Assembly: GCF_017303055.1 (NCBI RefSeq)
Contig: NZ_JAEKJT010000006.1
Location: 332,082 to 396,081, forward strand
Length of the DNA: 64,000 bases
Origin: Halomonas litopenaei
Lineage (GTDB): Bacteria > Pseudomonadota > Gammaproteobacteria > Pseudomonadales > Halomonadaceae
Direction of reading: 5' to 3'
Below are positions 33,885-43,420 of this stretch, piece after piece. The translations under genes were made by a program, and so were the position numbers. Every line of letters begins with the position of its first letter. The stretch's first letter is position 1. The notes beneath the pieces were generated by a model, which saw nothing but the letters and a program-made list of their open reading frames with translations, did not search any database and was not told the origin of the DNA.

Positions 33885-34852
33885 GACTTCACCTCCGCGG
33901 GCTGATCTGCGGGCTGGTGTGCGGGCGGTTGTGCAGACTGAGGTGCAGCCTCGATGGCTTGCTGCAGCGCCACCAACTGGGCATCACGCTGAGCAGAAAG
34001 TTCGCTCAGTGACTGACCGCAAGCCGCCTGTTCGACACCAGCGACGACACGACTCTTGAGCGCCTCATCCACCGTCGGGGAGCCCAGACTGGCCCAGCGA
34101 TATTGCTGACTCGGACCCAGGTGCTCTAAGTAGTGCTTGATTCCACCCTTTCCACCCCCCAGGTGATATGTCAGAAAAGGGCCCTGTATCGCCCAGCGCA
34201 TTCCCGGGCCCGCGGTCACCGCCCGGTCGATGTCTTCGACACTGGCGACCCCTTCCTGCAGCAGGTACAGCGCCTCGCGCCACACCGCAGACGTCAGACG
34301 GTTAGCGATGTGCCCCACCATTTCCTTCTTCATCACCACGGGCTGCTTGCCGATGCCTCGGTAAAAGGTGGCGAGCCTGTCGACAACCTCTGCATCCGTC
34401 CCGTAGAGCTCGACAAGCGGCACCAGATGGGGAGGGTTGAAGGGATGAGCAATCGCGATTCGCGACGGTTCCGGTGCATCCAAGGCAATATCGGAGTGTT
34501 GCATCGACGACGTGCTGCTGACGATCAACGCCGACGGAGGGGCCAGCCGTTGAATGTCCGCCAGCAGCCTACGCTTCATCTCTGCCGACTCCGGCGCATT
34601 CTCCACCACCAGGTCCGCTTGCTCGACGGCCTCAGCTAAAGCGCCACATACCTTGGGCTCACGTGGAGAGCCCCCCAGTGTTTCCATGTCGGCAGCCACA
34701 AGATCTGCAAAAGCGGCTCTTGCAGAAGCGTCCGGGTCATACGCACTGACCTCTAACCCACGCGAAAGGAAATAGGCGGCCCAACAGATGCCAATCGTGC
34801 CGCATCCCACTATCGCAATGCGCGTTATCACAGACTCGGAATCGTTCATCAT
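33881..34852 (-). CDS. 3-hydroxyacyl-CoA dehydrogenase-type NAD enzyme (carnitine dehydrogenase-like)
   Basis: 323 residues. A Rossmann fold begins IAIVGCGTIG with the GxGxxG at 16-21, followed by the family's VVENAPESAEMK and VSSTSSMQHSDIA segments. The substrate-side HPFNPPHLVPLVELYG carries the catalytic His, and the C-terminal helical domain includes GHIANRLTSAVWREAL. This arrangement is shared by L-carnitine dehydrogenase and other beta-hydroxy-acid dehydrogenases. Next to a BKACE gene it probably oxidises a 3-hydroxy acid to the keto acid that BKACE cleaves. The last 25 residues are Pro/Ala/Gln-rich. Translationally coupled to genes on both sides. Confidence 0.87.
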   Translation of the reverse strand: MMNDSESVITRIAIVGCGTIGICWAAYFLSRGLEVSAYDPDASARAAFADLVAADMETLGGSPREPKVCGALAEAVEQADLVVENAPESAEMKRRLLADIQRLAPPSALIVSSTSSMQHSDIALDAPEPSRIAIAHPFNPPHLVPLVELYGTDAEVVDRLATFYRGIGKQPVVMKKEMVGHIANRLTSAVWREALYLLQEGVASVEDIDRAVTAGPGMRWAIQGPFLTYHLGGGKGGIKHYLEHLGPSQQYRWASLGSPTVDEALKSRVVAGVEQAACGQSLSELSAQRDAQLVALQQAIEAAPQSAQPPAHQPADQPAEVKS

Positions 34853-36723
34853 GATGCTCCCTGCAGCTGGTTACGACGTGCCACATTCCAAGCCCAGCCA
34901 TACAGGGCAAACAGCCCGATGACGCCAACCAAGCCCGGAGCCAGGCCCGGCAAGACCGCTAGAATGCCGACGATGAGGAGAATGGCGGCATCCAGCCAGC
35001 GACGCCCTGTCAATCGGGCTCCACCCAAGGCTCCGGCGAAGGCCAGGACAAACGCCAGGGCTCGCAGGGCTGCGGTGGTGATTTCCCACGCACCGCCCAT
35101 GCCAATCAATGCGGGGTAGGCCAGAATCAGGAAGGGAATAATGTAGGTGGCGGCGCCAAGCCGTACGGCATGACCGGCCACATTCAACCATCCCGCCTGA
35201 GCGATGCCTGCCGCGACGAAAACCGCGATACACACCGGCGGGGTAATCACCGAGATCGTCGCAAAATAGAAGACAAAGAGATGGGCGACCAGCGGCTCAA
35301 CGCCCATACGCGTCAAGGCCGGAGCCAGAACAGCGGCCACCAGGACATACGCCGCGGTGGTGGGAATGCCCATCCCCATGATGAGACAGATAACGGCAAC
35401 GATCAGCGCCACGAGGAAAAGCTGCTCGCCGGCCACGCTCACCACCAGGGTGGATAGCGTCACTCCGATACCGGTCATGTTGAGCATTGCGACAAGTATC
35501 TGAGCCCCTGCCAGCAGGACACCGATGATGACCATGCCCTTGCCAGCGTCTTCAAGCCCGGTCATGAGCATCCGCATCATCTGCGCGGGCGGTGTGCGGT
35601 CCAGAATGCCGAAGGTCACATAGCACAGCAGTAGCGACGCTATGCCCAGAAATGCGGAGTACTGGATGGAGTAGCCCGTCAGTACGCCACCAAACAGGCC
35701 GCCCAAGGCCGCCAGAATGGGCACAATTCGTCTGAACTGCAGTACATCCGGCCAGCGTGGCAAGTCGGCCTCGGGCACCAGCGGCAGCGCACGCCGCACC
35801 GCCACCACGTGAATGGTAAAAAACACTGCCACATAGAAGAGAGCGGCAGGCAGCAGCGCCGCCAGAGCGATAGTGACGTAGCTGACGCCCAGGATCTCGG
35901 CCATGATGAATGCGGCGGCTCCCAGAATGGGCGGTGCAATTTGACCACCCGTCGAGGCCACCGACTCGACGCCTCCGGCGAAAGCGGCGGGATACTTCAA
36001 GCGCTTCATCATCGGAATCGTGAAGTTGCCTGTGGTCGCGACATTGGCCACCGCACTGCCACTCACCATGGCAAACAGGCTCGACGCGACCGTGGCAATC
36101 TTGGCTGCTCCACCTTGGCTTCGGCCTCCAATGCGCATCGACAGATCAATGAAGGTCTGGCCCCCTCCCGTATGCAGCAGCAATGATCCGAACAAGACGA
36201 ACGCAGCGATCGTGGTCGCCGCCACACCAAGCAGCATGCCCCAGATTCCCAGGTCACCAAGGAAAAGCGTTTCGGTCACAAAAGCGGTGTCGAAACCTCG
36301 ATGACTCAACGGGCCAGACAGCAGATTGCCGAACAGCGCATAGGCAATGCCAAGCGCTACCAGCATGGGAAAAATCCAGCCGATGGCACGCCGCGCGACT
36401 TCCAGGATGGTGAGCACCAGCGTCGCTGCCATGAGCTTGTCCTGAGTGGTCGCCCAGGGCAGCGTCGACAGAATCTCGTCTGCCTTTACCGTGACATAGA
36501 GGCAGGACGTGATGGCACCAATGGCAAGCATGACATCAACGATGATCCCAACTGGACGCCATGACTTGCCTGCGCCCAGAGGGAAGCTAAGAAGGCCCAG
36601 TCCAATCACCAGCGCAAGAAAAACGCTTCGATGTACCAGGCTATCGAATGGCCCTGTTGCCGAGGTGTAGAAAATGAAGCCACCGAGAACCAGGGCGACC
36701 AACATCAAGCTTTTATTACGCAT
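34849..36723 (-). CDS. TRAP transporter permease, fused DctQ-DctM subunits (TAXI type)
   Basis: 624-residue integral membrane protein joining a small DctQ-like N-terminal part (about the first 150 residues, four helices) to a DctM-like body with about twelve to thirteen helices. The body holds LHTGGGQTFIDLSMRIGGRSQGGAAKIATVASSLFAMVSGSAVANVATTG in two blocks and FIMAEILGVSYVTIA. Fused permeases partner TAXI-type binding proteins, and one is encoded 19 bases upstream. Uptake is driven by an ion gradient, usually of carboxylates or amino acids. It should import the substrate degraded by the downstream dehydrogenase, BKACE and AtuA proteins. Confidence 0.92.
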   Translation of the reverse strand: MRNKSLMLVALVLGGFIFYTSATGPFDSLVHRSVFLALVIGLGLLSFPLGAGKSWRPVGIIVDVMLAIGAITSCLYVTVKADEILSTLPWATTQDKLMAATLVLTILEVARRAIGWIFPMLVALGIAYALFGNLLSGPLSHRGFDTAFVTETLFLGDLGIWGMLLGVAATTIAAFVLFGSLLLHTGGGQTFIDLSMRIGGRSQGGAAKIATVASSLFAMVSGSAVANVATTGNFTIPMMKRLKYPAAFAGGVESVASTGGQIAPPILGAAAFIMAEILGVSYVTIALAALLPAALFYVAVFFTIHVVAVRRALPLVPEADLPRWPDVLQFRRIVPILAALGGLFGGVLTGYSIQYSAFLGIASLLLCYVTFGILDRTPPAQMMRMLMTGLEDAGKGMVIIGVLLAGAQILVAMLNMTGIGVTLSTLVVSVAGEQLFLVALIVAVICLIMGMGIPTTAAYVLVAAVLAPALTRMGVEPLVAHLFVFYFATISVITPPVCIAVFVAAGIAQAGWLNVAGHAVRLGAATYIIPFLILAYPALIGMGGAWEITTAALRALAFVLAFAGALGGARLTGRRWLDAAILLIVGILAVLPGLAPGLVGVIGLFALYGWAWNVARRNQLQGAS

Positions 36724-36741
36724 GGGACCGGGCTCCTGAGA

Positions 36742-37713
36742 TTATTCCACCGGCTGCAGGTGGTCAGGAATCTCGTAGCCCTGCTCTTCGAAGTAGCGAG
36801 CGGCGCCTGGATGGAAGGGAACCGTGCCGCTTTCCAACGTGAGTTCGGCGATGTCTACATTCGCCAGGTTGGCCAATGCGCTCACCTGCGGATCTGGGTT
36901 CTCCATGACCGCCTTGACGATGTCATACGCCATCTGCTCATCCAGGTCCGGCGATGAATGCATGGCGAGGCCGAAGCTCCAGGTGGTGTAGGCAGGCATA
37001 CCTTCGGCCGCGCCCTCTGGAATATCTACCACGGAGATGTCAGGCATCTGCTCCCGCAGGGTGTTCGCCTGATCCTCGTCCAGTGACAACACCTGAATCG
37101 GCGTAAAGGTCGCGACGTCCATGGAGGATCCGTCGAGCTTGTTGCCGACCCCGGACTTGACGTAACCGGCGATGCGATTGTCCTTCACACCGGCCACGAC
37201 GTCGGTGGTGGAGCCTCGCACGTAGTCGGGTGAGATGCCCAAGGTCTCCATGACGGCCAGCGTTGTCGCCTCGGTAGCCGACCCGGTAATACCTGGGTTA
37301 AGACCAACTCCGTTCAGGTCGGTCAACGACGACACCCCGGCATCCTCGCGCATGACCACATTCTGCGGGGCTGCCGAATACACCCACAGCAGACGGTTAT
37401 CTACCGGCCGATCAGCAAACTCACCTTCGCCCGAGTAGGCGTGATAGCCCACATTGGTGGTGACAAGCCCCATATCGAGCTGGCCGCGAAGAATCCGGCG
37501 AAGATTGTCGACGGTGGCTCCCGTTTCGACGACCGATGCGCGAACCCCTTCGACTTTCTGGTTGATGATCTGGCCGACGGCCACGAAATAGCCGTACTGG
37601 CTGGAGGAGGTAGAGGTGGAGCCGATAAGCAGCTGATCTTCCGCCTGGGCAGCAGCGGACATCAGGCCGGCACTGAGGATGGCAGCCAGCAGCGGCGTCT
37701 TGTATGAGGACAT
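36742..37713 (-). CDS. TAXI family TRAP transporter solute-binding protein
   Basis: 323 residues with a signal peptide (about residues 1-24, ending AAAQA). The mature protein has the TAXI features: LLIGSTSTSSSQYGYFVAVGQ near the start, RRILRGQLDMGLVTTNVGYHA, and VMREDAGVSSLTDLNGVGLNPG with GSATEATTLAVMETLGI after it. It captures the ligand in the periplasm and delivers it to the fused permease. First gene of the operon and divergent from the LysR gene at 37842; the 128-base gap between them holds both promoters. Ligand unknown; TAXI proteins often bind glutamate or other small acids. Confidence 0.92.
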   Translation of the reverse strand: MSSYKTPLLAAILSAGLMSAAAQAEDQLLIGSTSTSSSQYGYFVAVGQIINQKVEGVRASVVETGATVDNLRRILRGQLDMGLVTTNVGYHAYSGEGEFADRPVDNRLLWVYSAAPQNVVMREDAGVSSLTDLNGVGLNPGITGSATEATTLAVMETLGISPDYVRGSTTDVVAGVKDNRIAGYVKSGVGNKLDGSSMDVATFTPIQVLSLDEDQANTLREQMPDISVVDIPEGAAEGMPAYTTWSFGLAMHSSPDLDEQMAYDIVKAVMENPDPQVSALANLANVDIAELTLESGTVPFHPGAARYFEEQGYEIPDHLQPVE

Positions 37714-37841
37714 GGCGTAGCTCTCTCTGGTGTTATCTATTATTGGCGTCCAGTAGACGAGTGTCGTGCGACCTCCACACCTTGGAAAGAATGACGGTAT
37801 TTGTCTAATATATTTAACCGAACGAGACTTTTACTTTTTTT

Positions 37842-38753
37842 ATGCAACCATCTATCCGACAGTTGAAGGCATTTGTGGCCGTCGCAGAACACGGCAGTTT
37901 CATAGAGGCCTCCGAACGCCTGCACCTCTCTCAACCGGCCTTGAGCATTGCCATCCGCAAGCTTGAGGAGTCGGTCGGGGGCATGCTCTTCAACCGCTCG
38001 CCCAGGGGGATCCAGCTGACCCCGGAAGGTCGCTATTTTCTGCCTATCGCAAGGCGCCTGATCAGTGATTGGGACGAGGCCCTGGGAGATATCGGCGAAC
38101 TCTTCAACAAGGAACGCGGCAAGGTGACGCTAGCCGCCCTTCCGACCCTCGCGGCCGGCTTCCTCCCTGCCGTCTTGGCGGACTACCGGCGGCAGTACCC
38201 CAATATCGCCATCAACGTCCATGATGTCCTGGCCAACCAGGTGGATGAACTCGTCAGAGACCAGCGAGCGGATATCGGCTTTTCGGTGAAGCCCAGCGGG
38301 GCAGAGGCCATACATTTCGAATCGCTGGTGGACGACCACTTCGTTGCGGTCTGCCCCCATGGACATCCCCTGCTGAACCAGGACGAGGTGAAGTGGGAGG
38401 AGTTGATCGCCTATCCCGTCATCGCCCTTAGCCGGCTTTCGAGCACCCGGCAGGCCATCGACGAGGTGTTGCAACACCTCGATGCGGAGATGGACGTCAT
38501 GTGCGAAGTCAGTCAGATCGGCACAGCAGGACGCATGGTCGCAGCCGGACAAGGCGTCGCCGCCCTACCCTCCCTCAGCTTTAAACAAATCTCGTCTGAG
38601 GGGCTAGAGTGGCGTCCACTGACCCACCCCACCGTTCCACGCACGCTGGGAATCATCACACCAGCGCGCTCGTTACAGTCCGCCGCTGCCACCGCCATGC
38701 TGGAAGTCGTGAGAAAGCACGCGCTGACGCTTAATCCGCTGGAAATTCAATAG
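37842..38753 (+). CDS. LysR family transcriptional regulator of the TAXI-TRAP operon
   Basis: 303 residues. The helix-turn-helix is SIRQLKAFVAVAEHGSFIEAS with SQPALSIAIRKLEESVGG and RSPRGIQLTPEGRYFLPIA, followed by a CynR/CbbR-type effector domain starting VTLAALPTLAAGFLPAVL. It is divergent from the TAXI binding-protein gene, so it almost certainly controls the transport and catabolic operon. No clear ribosome site precedes the ATG, and the spacer is very AT-rich (TTTACTTTTTTT). The effector is presumably the imported acid or an intermediate. Confidence 0.88.
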   Translation: MQPSIRQLKAFVAVAEHGSFIEASERLHLSQPALSIAIRKLEESVGGMLFNRSPRGIQLTPEGRYFLPIARRLISDWDEALGDIGELFNKERGKVTLAALPTLAAGFLPAVLADYRRQYPNIAINVHDVLANQVDELVRDQRADIGFSVKPSGAEAIHFESLVDDHFVAVCPHGHPLLNQDEVKWEELIAYPVIALSRLSSTRQAIDEVLQHLDAEMDVMCEVSQIGTAGRMVAAGQGVAALPSLSFKQISSEGLEWRPLTHPTVPRTLGIITPARSLQSAAATAMLEVVRKHALTLNPLEIQ

Positions 38754-39117
38754 TCGAGACGAAGGCTTCCCCCATCTCGCCACATCGCTAATAGCCAATA
38801 GCCAGAGATAGGGGAACTGCCCCAGGCCAGCTTTCACCCGCAATGCCAGACGGTGTTGATGGCGCACCGCCGTGGCCTATCGAGGAATTCTCATCGACTC
38901 TAGGTAGAAGAAACGACGCATGTCGTGGCTTCACCCTAGCGTCGATCCACAGCACCACGCCCAGCATCAGCGCCAGATTGTCCTGTTCTGACGAATAGTG
39001 TTTCCCCCCTTTGCCGCTTTATCACGCCGCCTGTGCCTTCCAAAATTCACCGCGTCGATTGCCAGCGCATCGGCGATGCGCCTTTCCTTTCAACGCTCAG
39101 ACAGACAGGCAGCCATC
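38754..39117. other. Gene-free stretch
   Basis: 364 bases between a LysR gene and the secreted cupin gene with no supported reading frame, repeat or RNA gene. It should hold the promoter of the cupin gene, but no convincing -35/-10 pair was identified. Confidence 0.45.
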
Positions 39118-39987
39118 ATGAAACGTCCTTTCTCCCTTGCTCTACTTGGCCTCTCGATCGCCGTTACCAGCATCACCGCCCACGCCGATGGCCAGTCCTC
39201 GCTCACGCCAACCAGCGAAGTCGTCCAGCAATCCGATATCGACTGGGGCTATCTCAATCCGCTGCGCGGTGACCAGAGCCCGGCCGCAGGTGACCTGTGG
39301 GGCGACCGCACCAAGGATGGCGCTTCCGGCTTCCTGGTGAAGTTCAATGAAGGTTTCTCCTCACCGCCTCACATCCACAACATCACCTATCGTGGTGTGG
39401 TCATCCAGGGCGAGGTTCACAACGATGACAAGAACGCCGATGAGCAGTGGCTGCCCGCAGGCTCGTTCTGGATCCAGCCGGCGGGGGAATCTCATATCAC
39501 TGCAGCCCGTGACGAGGTCAATATGGCCTACATCGAGATCGATGAAGGGCCCTATCTGGTACAGCCAGAATCCGAGGCCTTCCACAACGACGAAGAGCCG
39601 CTGAATGTCGCCGAAAACAACCTGGTATGGCTGGATGCCAATGACATTCGCTGGATCAGCCTCCCGGGCAGCGACGACGCCGCACAAGGCCCGAAGACCG
39701 CTTTCCTGTGGGGCAACCCGGACGCCGGACAGATGAGTGGCCGTCTGGTGAAACTGCCAGCCGATTTCTCGGTTGAGATCACAAGCCACGCCGACGAATT
39801 CCGCGCCGTGGTCATCAAGGGCGACCTGACCCACGAGACCGAAGGCAAGAACGACAGTCAGCACCTGACGACCGGCAGCTACTTCGGTTCACAGGGCGAG
39901 ATCACCCATGACATCGCCACCGGTGCCGACGGCGAGACACTGCTCTACGTGCGTACCAATGGCGATTTCGACATCGTTGAGCAATGA
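39118..39987 (+). CDS. Secreted DUF4437-type bicupin protein
   Basis: 289 residues with a signal peptide ([20 protein letters not shown], cleaved near AHADG). The mature protein is two cupin-like halves: the first with [20 protein letters not shown] and a [13 protein letters not shown] strand, the second with [18 protein letters not shown]. The pair of His in PHIHN resembles a cupin metal site; the second half keeps only one His, so one site may be lost. DUF4437 members have no assigned reaction. The ATG at 39118 starts the signal peptide and is preferred to a frame opening 120 bases upstream. It stands alone, with a hairpin after it. Confidence 0.82.
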   Translation: MKRPFSLALLGLSIAVTSITAHADGQSSLTPTSEVVQQSDIDWGYLNPLRGDQSPAAGDLWGDRTKDGASGFLVKFNEGFSSPPHIHNITYRGVVIQGEVHNDDKNADEQWLPAGSFWIQPAGESHITAARDEVNMAYIEIDEGPYLVQPESEAFHNDEEPLNVAENNLVWLDANDIRWISLPGSDDAAQGPKTAFLWGNPDAGQMSGRLVKLPADFSVEITSHADEFRAVVIKGDLTHETEGKNDSQHLTTGSYFGSQGEITHDIATGADGETLLYVRTNGDFDIVEQ

Positions 39988-40031
39988 TCTTCGAGAGCTG
40001 AACCAGCAACCATAAAGCGCTGCAGAAAACG

Positions 40032-40070
40032 CGAACGGCCACCCGGCTTCAAGACCGAGGTGACCGTTCG
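40032..40070 (+). terminator. Hairpin after the cupin gene
   Basis: CGAACGGCCACC (40032-40043) pairs with GGTGACCGTTCG (40059-40070) with one mismatch over a 15-base loop. It lies 45 bases after the cupin stop and before the convergent galE end; no strong T run follows. Confidence 0.5.
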
Positions 40071-40258
40071 TGTTCAGGGCTATGTCTGTGACACCTTCGT
40101 CAAGGCTCACCGATAAGGGTATGAGCTTACCCTTTTTCACCGGGGCGGATGGCAAAAGAAAGCCACGTCATCGAAAACGACGTCTTACGATTGCGCTGCC
40201 GACCTGGCCTTAAGTGCATCATCCTGGTGTCTATTTCCTCTTCTTCCGTCCAGCGGGA

Positions 40259-41266
40259 TTATGGCGGGTGCCCCAGAAAGTGGCGGTTCTCGAACAGCCA
40301 CGCGTGGGTCAGGATGTCACGCAAGTCATAGGTCGGTGCCCAGCCGAGCACTTCCTGGGCCTTGCAGATACTGGCCACCAGCCGGGCTGGATCGCCAGGG
40401 CGCCTGGGGCAGATCGATGTCTCGATCTTGCGACCGCTGACCTCCTCTGCGGTCCGAATCAGCTCGAATACGCTGTAGCCAACACCACAGCCAAGATTGA
40501 AGGTCTCACTGCTCCCTCCCGCAAGCAGGCGCTCCAGGGCCAGCTCATGGGCACGACAGAGATCTTCTACGTGCACAAAATCGCGTATGCAGGACCCGTC
40601 AGCGGTCGGATAGTCGTCGCCGAACACCTGGATCTGCGAGCGTCTCCCGGAGGCTGCCTGGAGTACCAGAGGAATCAGGTGAGTCTCCGGATCGTGCCTC
40701 TCCCCCAACACACCCTCGGGATCCGCGCCGGCAGCATTGAAGTAGCGCAGACAGATGGACCGCATGCCATAGGCAAGCCGATAATCCTCGAGCGCCCTTT
40801 CGACGAGGTGCTTGGTATTGCCATAGGGGTTGATCGGGTTGCAGTCACGACTCTCGTCGAGATCTCCCTCTCCGGGCACACCATAGACTGCGGCGGTCGA
40901 GGAAAAGACGAGGCGCGAAATGTCGTGCCTGACCATGGCATCCAATAGTACTAGGCTCTTCATAACGTTGTTGTGGTAGAAGGCGGCGGGATCGCGCACA
41001 GACTCACCAACCTCGATCAACGCTGCGAAGTGCATCACAACATCAAAGGCCTGCGATGCAAGAAGACGGTCGAGGAGCGCACTGTCACCGAGGTCTCCAA
41101 CCATCAGTTCGGCGTCCATCACGGCATCGCGATGGCCTCTTGAGAGATTGTCGAGCACGGTGACAGCGTACCCCGAACGCCTCAGCCGTTTGACCATGTG
41201 CGAGCCGATGTAGCCGGCTCCTCCCACCACCAGCACTCTGGCCTTGCTGCTATGCTCCGTCGTCAT
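40259..41266 (-). CDS. galE: UDP-glucose 4-epimerase GalE
   Basis: 335 residues of the extended SDR family. The NAD-binding motif is GGAGYIG (15-21), the catalytic stretch FSSTAAVYG then NPYGNTKHLVE (Tyr-x-x-x-Lys), and the substrate segment RYFNAAGADPEG. The GalE-typical GERHDPETHLIPLVL and DGSCIRDFVHVEDLC follow. It interconverts UDP-glucose and UDP-galactose (or the N-acetyl forms), giving precursors for the exopolysaccharide made by this locus. It lies 45 bases after the sigma-54 activator gene on the same strand, so H-NOX, activator and epimerase probably form one operon. GGGGGAG precedes the ATG. Confidence 0.93.
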   Translation of the reverse strand: MTTEHSSKARVLVVGGAGYIGSHMVKRLRRSGYAVTVLDNLSRGHRDAVMDAELMVGDLGDSALLDRLLASQAFDVVMHFAALIEVGESVRDPAAFYHNNVMKSLVLLDAMVRHDISRLVFSSTAAVYGVPGEGDLDESRDCNPINPYGNTKHLVERALEDYRLAYGMRSICLRYFNAAGADPEGVLGERHDPETHLIPLVLQAASGRRSQIQVFGDDYPTADGSCIRDFVHVEDLCRAHELALERLLAGGSSETFNLGCGVGYSVFELIRTAEEVSGRKIETSICPRRPGDPARLVASICKAQEVLGWAPTYDLRDILTHAWLFENRHFLGHPP

Positions 41267-41311
41267 GCATCACTCCCCCCGTCTGCGCCGAAGGTTTACT
41301 GCCCGCGCCAC

Positions 41312-42757
41312 TCAACCATCCACGGTCGCCTCGCTCGACCAGCGTTCAAGCTTGCGGTACAGGGTGGAAGGACTGACAGCCAAGGCGCGTGCAGCGCCGG
41401 GCACGCTACCGTGGTTTAGCGAAATAGCCCGCTCGATCACCAGCCGTTCGATCTGGGCCAGAGTCATGCCATCGAAGGAGGCCTCGACGTCAACGGGCTT
41501 CGCGCCTGGGGAAGGAGGTTCGGCAGCCTGCGCGGCGCCATACCCAACCGGACTAGGGGGGGAGGCCTGAGGAGCAGAGCTGACTTCCTGAGGCAACAGT
41601 GGTGCCAGCGAGAGGTCCGGCCCAGGACTCATGACCACTGCACGCCGCATCATGTTCTGCAGCTCCCGCACGTTGCCAGGCCAGCCGTAGCGCTGGAGTC
41701 GTCGAATGGCGGCAGCCTCCAGAGGATCAAACGTCTTGCCCTCCTCGGCGGCAAAACGATCAAGAAACACCTGTGCCAACAGCACGACGTCATCGCCACG
41801 CTCGCGCAGGGGTGGCAGCTCGATCGGCAACACGGATAACCGATAGAACAGATCTTCACGAAAGCGGCCGGCCTGCACCTCAGCGATGGGGTCGCGGTTG
41901 GTGGCACAAATGACTCGCACGTTGACTGCCTCGGGACGGCTACTCCCAACCCGCTGGATCATGCCCGTCTGCAGGAAGCGCAATAGCTTGACCTGAAGCT
42001 TCAGCTCCATTTCGCAAATTTCGTCGAGAAACAGCGTGCCGCCATCAGCTTCCTTGGCCGCCCCTACGCGGTTGTCCAGGGCTCCGGTAAAGGCTCCCTT
42101 CACATGGCCGAAGAGCTCTGACTCAAGCAAGTTTTCAGGAATGGCACCGCAATTGATCGCCACAAAGTGGCCTTTGCTGCGCTGGCTGATGGCATGGATC
42201 GCCTCCGCAGTTACTTCCTTGCCGGTGCCACTTTCCCCGGTGACGAATACCGTGGCCTTGGAGTTCGCCACGTTTTCAATGGCGCGATACACCACCTGCA
42301 TGGCATCGGAGCCGCCGACAAAGCCCTGGAAGCGATCACGCTTCTTGATCCGGCGAGCCACCTGAACTTCACGCTCAAGCATTCGGTGCTGGCCTGCGCG
42401 AACCACCGTTGTGGTAAGACGCTCCGGTGCCACCGGTTTCACCAGGAAATCATAGGCGCCTGAGCGCATGGCCTGAATCGCGCGACTGATGGAACCATCA
42501 GCAGTGATTACGACAACACTGGAGTCTCGCGCCATCTGCGGCGTCGATTCCAGCAGCTCCAATCCATCCCCATCTGGCAAATTGAGATCTAACAGAATAA
42601 CGTCGAAAGGCCGCTGCGATCGCGTCAGCTGCTGACGTGCCTCGGCCCCTGAGTCGGCCATTTCCACCGTGCATCCAGCTGCCTCAAGCTGCCCCGCAAA
42701 CGTCAGCGCCAGCGACACAGTATCCTCGATGATCAGCACATACGTACCTTCACTCAT
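41312..42757 (-). CDS. Sigma-54-dependent response regulator (NtrC/LuxO type) of the EPS locus
   Basis: 481 residues in three domains. The receiver (about 1-120) has phospho-acceptor Asp57 in ILLDLNLPDG, ITADGS and Lys107 in FLVKPV. The AAA+ domain has Walker A GESGTGKE at 174-181, the sigma-54 contact loop GAFTGA at 221-226, GGTLFLDEI Walker B, and ATNRD and FREDLFYRL. A Fis-type helix-turn-helix ends the protein (VPGAARALAVSPSTLYRKLERW). All residues needed for phosphorylation, ATP use and sigma-54 activation are present. A Pro/Ala/Ser-rich linker separates the last two domains. It overlaps the H-NOX gene by four bases. Five sigma-54-like promoters and a shared palindrome in this locus are its likely targets (inference). 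Confidence 0.93.
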   Translation of the reverse strand: MSEGTYVLIIEDTVSLALTFAGQLEAAGCTVEMADSGAEARQQLTRSQRPFDVILLDLNLPDGDGLELLESTPQMARDSSVVVITADGSISRAIQAMRSGAYDFLVKPVAPERLTTTVVRAGQHRMLEREVQVARRIKKRDRFQGFVGGSDAMQVVYRAIENVANSKATVFVTGESGTGKEVTAEAIHAISQRSKGHFVAINCGAIPENLLESELFGHVKGAFTGALDNRVGAAKEADGGTLFLDEICEMELKLQVKLLRFLQTGMIQRVGSSRPEAVNVRVICATNRDPIAEVQAGRFREDLFYRLSVLPIELPPLRERGDDVVLLAQVFLDRFAAEEGKTFDPLEAAAIRRLQRYGWPGNVRELQNMMRRAVVMSPGPDLSLAPLLPQEVSSAPQASPPSPVGYGAAQAAEPPSPGAKPVDVEASFDGMTLAQIERLVIERAISLNHGSVPGAARALAVSPSTLYRKLERWSSEATVDG

Positions 42758-43305
42758 ATCGCATCGCTGCCTGTCCCTGGACGAATGATGAAGCGAGCCT
42801 GATTCAACACGTTGTCAGCACACCACTCCACGCGACTGTTCTCACTATAGAAAACAATACACTGCTGAACCAGGCCGAAGGCGATGTGCGCGAAGGCGCG
42901 GTGGGAGCGATACGCCACGATAAATCCATCCTCGCACTCATGGGTCGTGACCGATGGAGGCGTCGCGCCTGGATAAATGACCTTTACCTCCTCATGGATA
43001 TGGCTTTGAACGTGATCAAGCAATTCCCGAGCAGAGGCGTAACGATTAAGCAGGTGCGGGAAGCGCACCTCGAAGCGTTGAAACAGATAACGTCCAAACG
43101 CCTCACAGATGCCGGCGGCGTCTGCATCAGCGAGGGTGGAGGCCGCGCCAACGAGGGCTCCTGCGTATTCGCTTGGATAGTTGCCCACCGTTGTGAAGGC
43201 AGCTTGATTGGGCAAGTCGGCCTGCTCTACGACGCGCTCGGTGAAGTCTGGACCGAAGCTCTCATCCATAAAGTTCATCAGCTCGACAAAGATCATTCCT
43301 TTCAT
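42754..43305 (-). CDS. H-NOX heme nitric oxide sensor
   Basis: 183-residue heme-NO/oxygen-binding protein. The proximal heme ligand is His104 (SHIHEEVKVIYPG), and the propionate-binding YxSxR motif is Y132-R-S134-H-R136. GATPP after the proximal helix matches the conserved heme-distorting proline. The position aligned with the distal-pocket Tyr of oxygen-binding H-NOX is Ile141, so NO-selective binding is expected. The N terminus MKGMIFVELMNFMDESFG is typical, which fixes the start at 43305. An earlier in-frame start at 43413 would place the coding region only eight bases from the sigma-54-like promoter. It overlaps the sigma-54 regulator by four bases. Family members control histidine kinases or cyclic-di-GMP enzymes by direct contact. 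Confidence 0.9.
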   Translation of the reverse strand: MKGMIFVELMNFMDESFGPDFTERVVEQADLPNQAAFTTVGNYPSEYAGALVGAASTLADADAAGICEAFGRYLFQRFEVRFPHLLNRYASARELLDHVQSHIHEEVKVIYPGATPPSVTTHECEDGFIVAYRSHRAFAHIAFGLVQQCIVFYSENSRVEWCADNVLNQARFIIRPGTGSDAI

Positions 43306-43420
43306 GGCAGTCGCTCGCTTAACAGGTAAACCGACCGGGAAAGACTGGAGTACACATCGCGCCTCTGCGGCACTCGACGCCCCGCTTGTCTCCGGTGACG
43401 TGATACATGTCATTAACTAA

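Noticed and set aside
40214..40948. 244-codon plus-strand frame over galE
   Set aside because: It is antisense to a full-length galE with all catalytic motifs.
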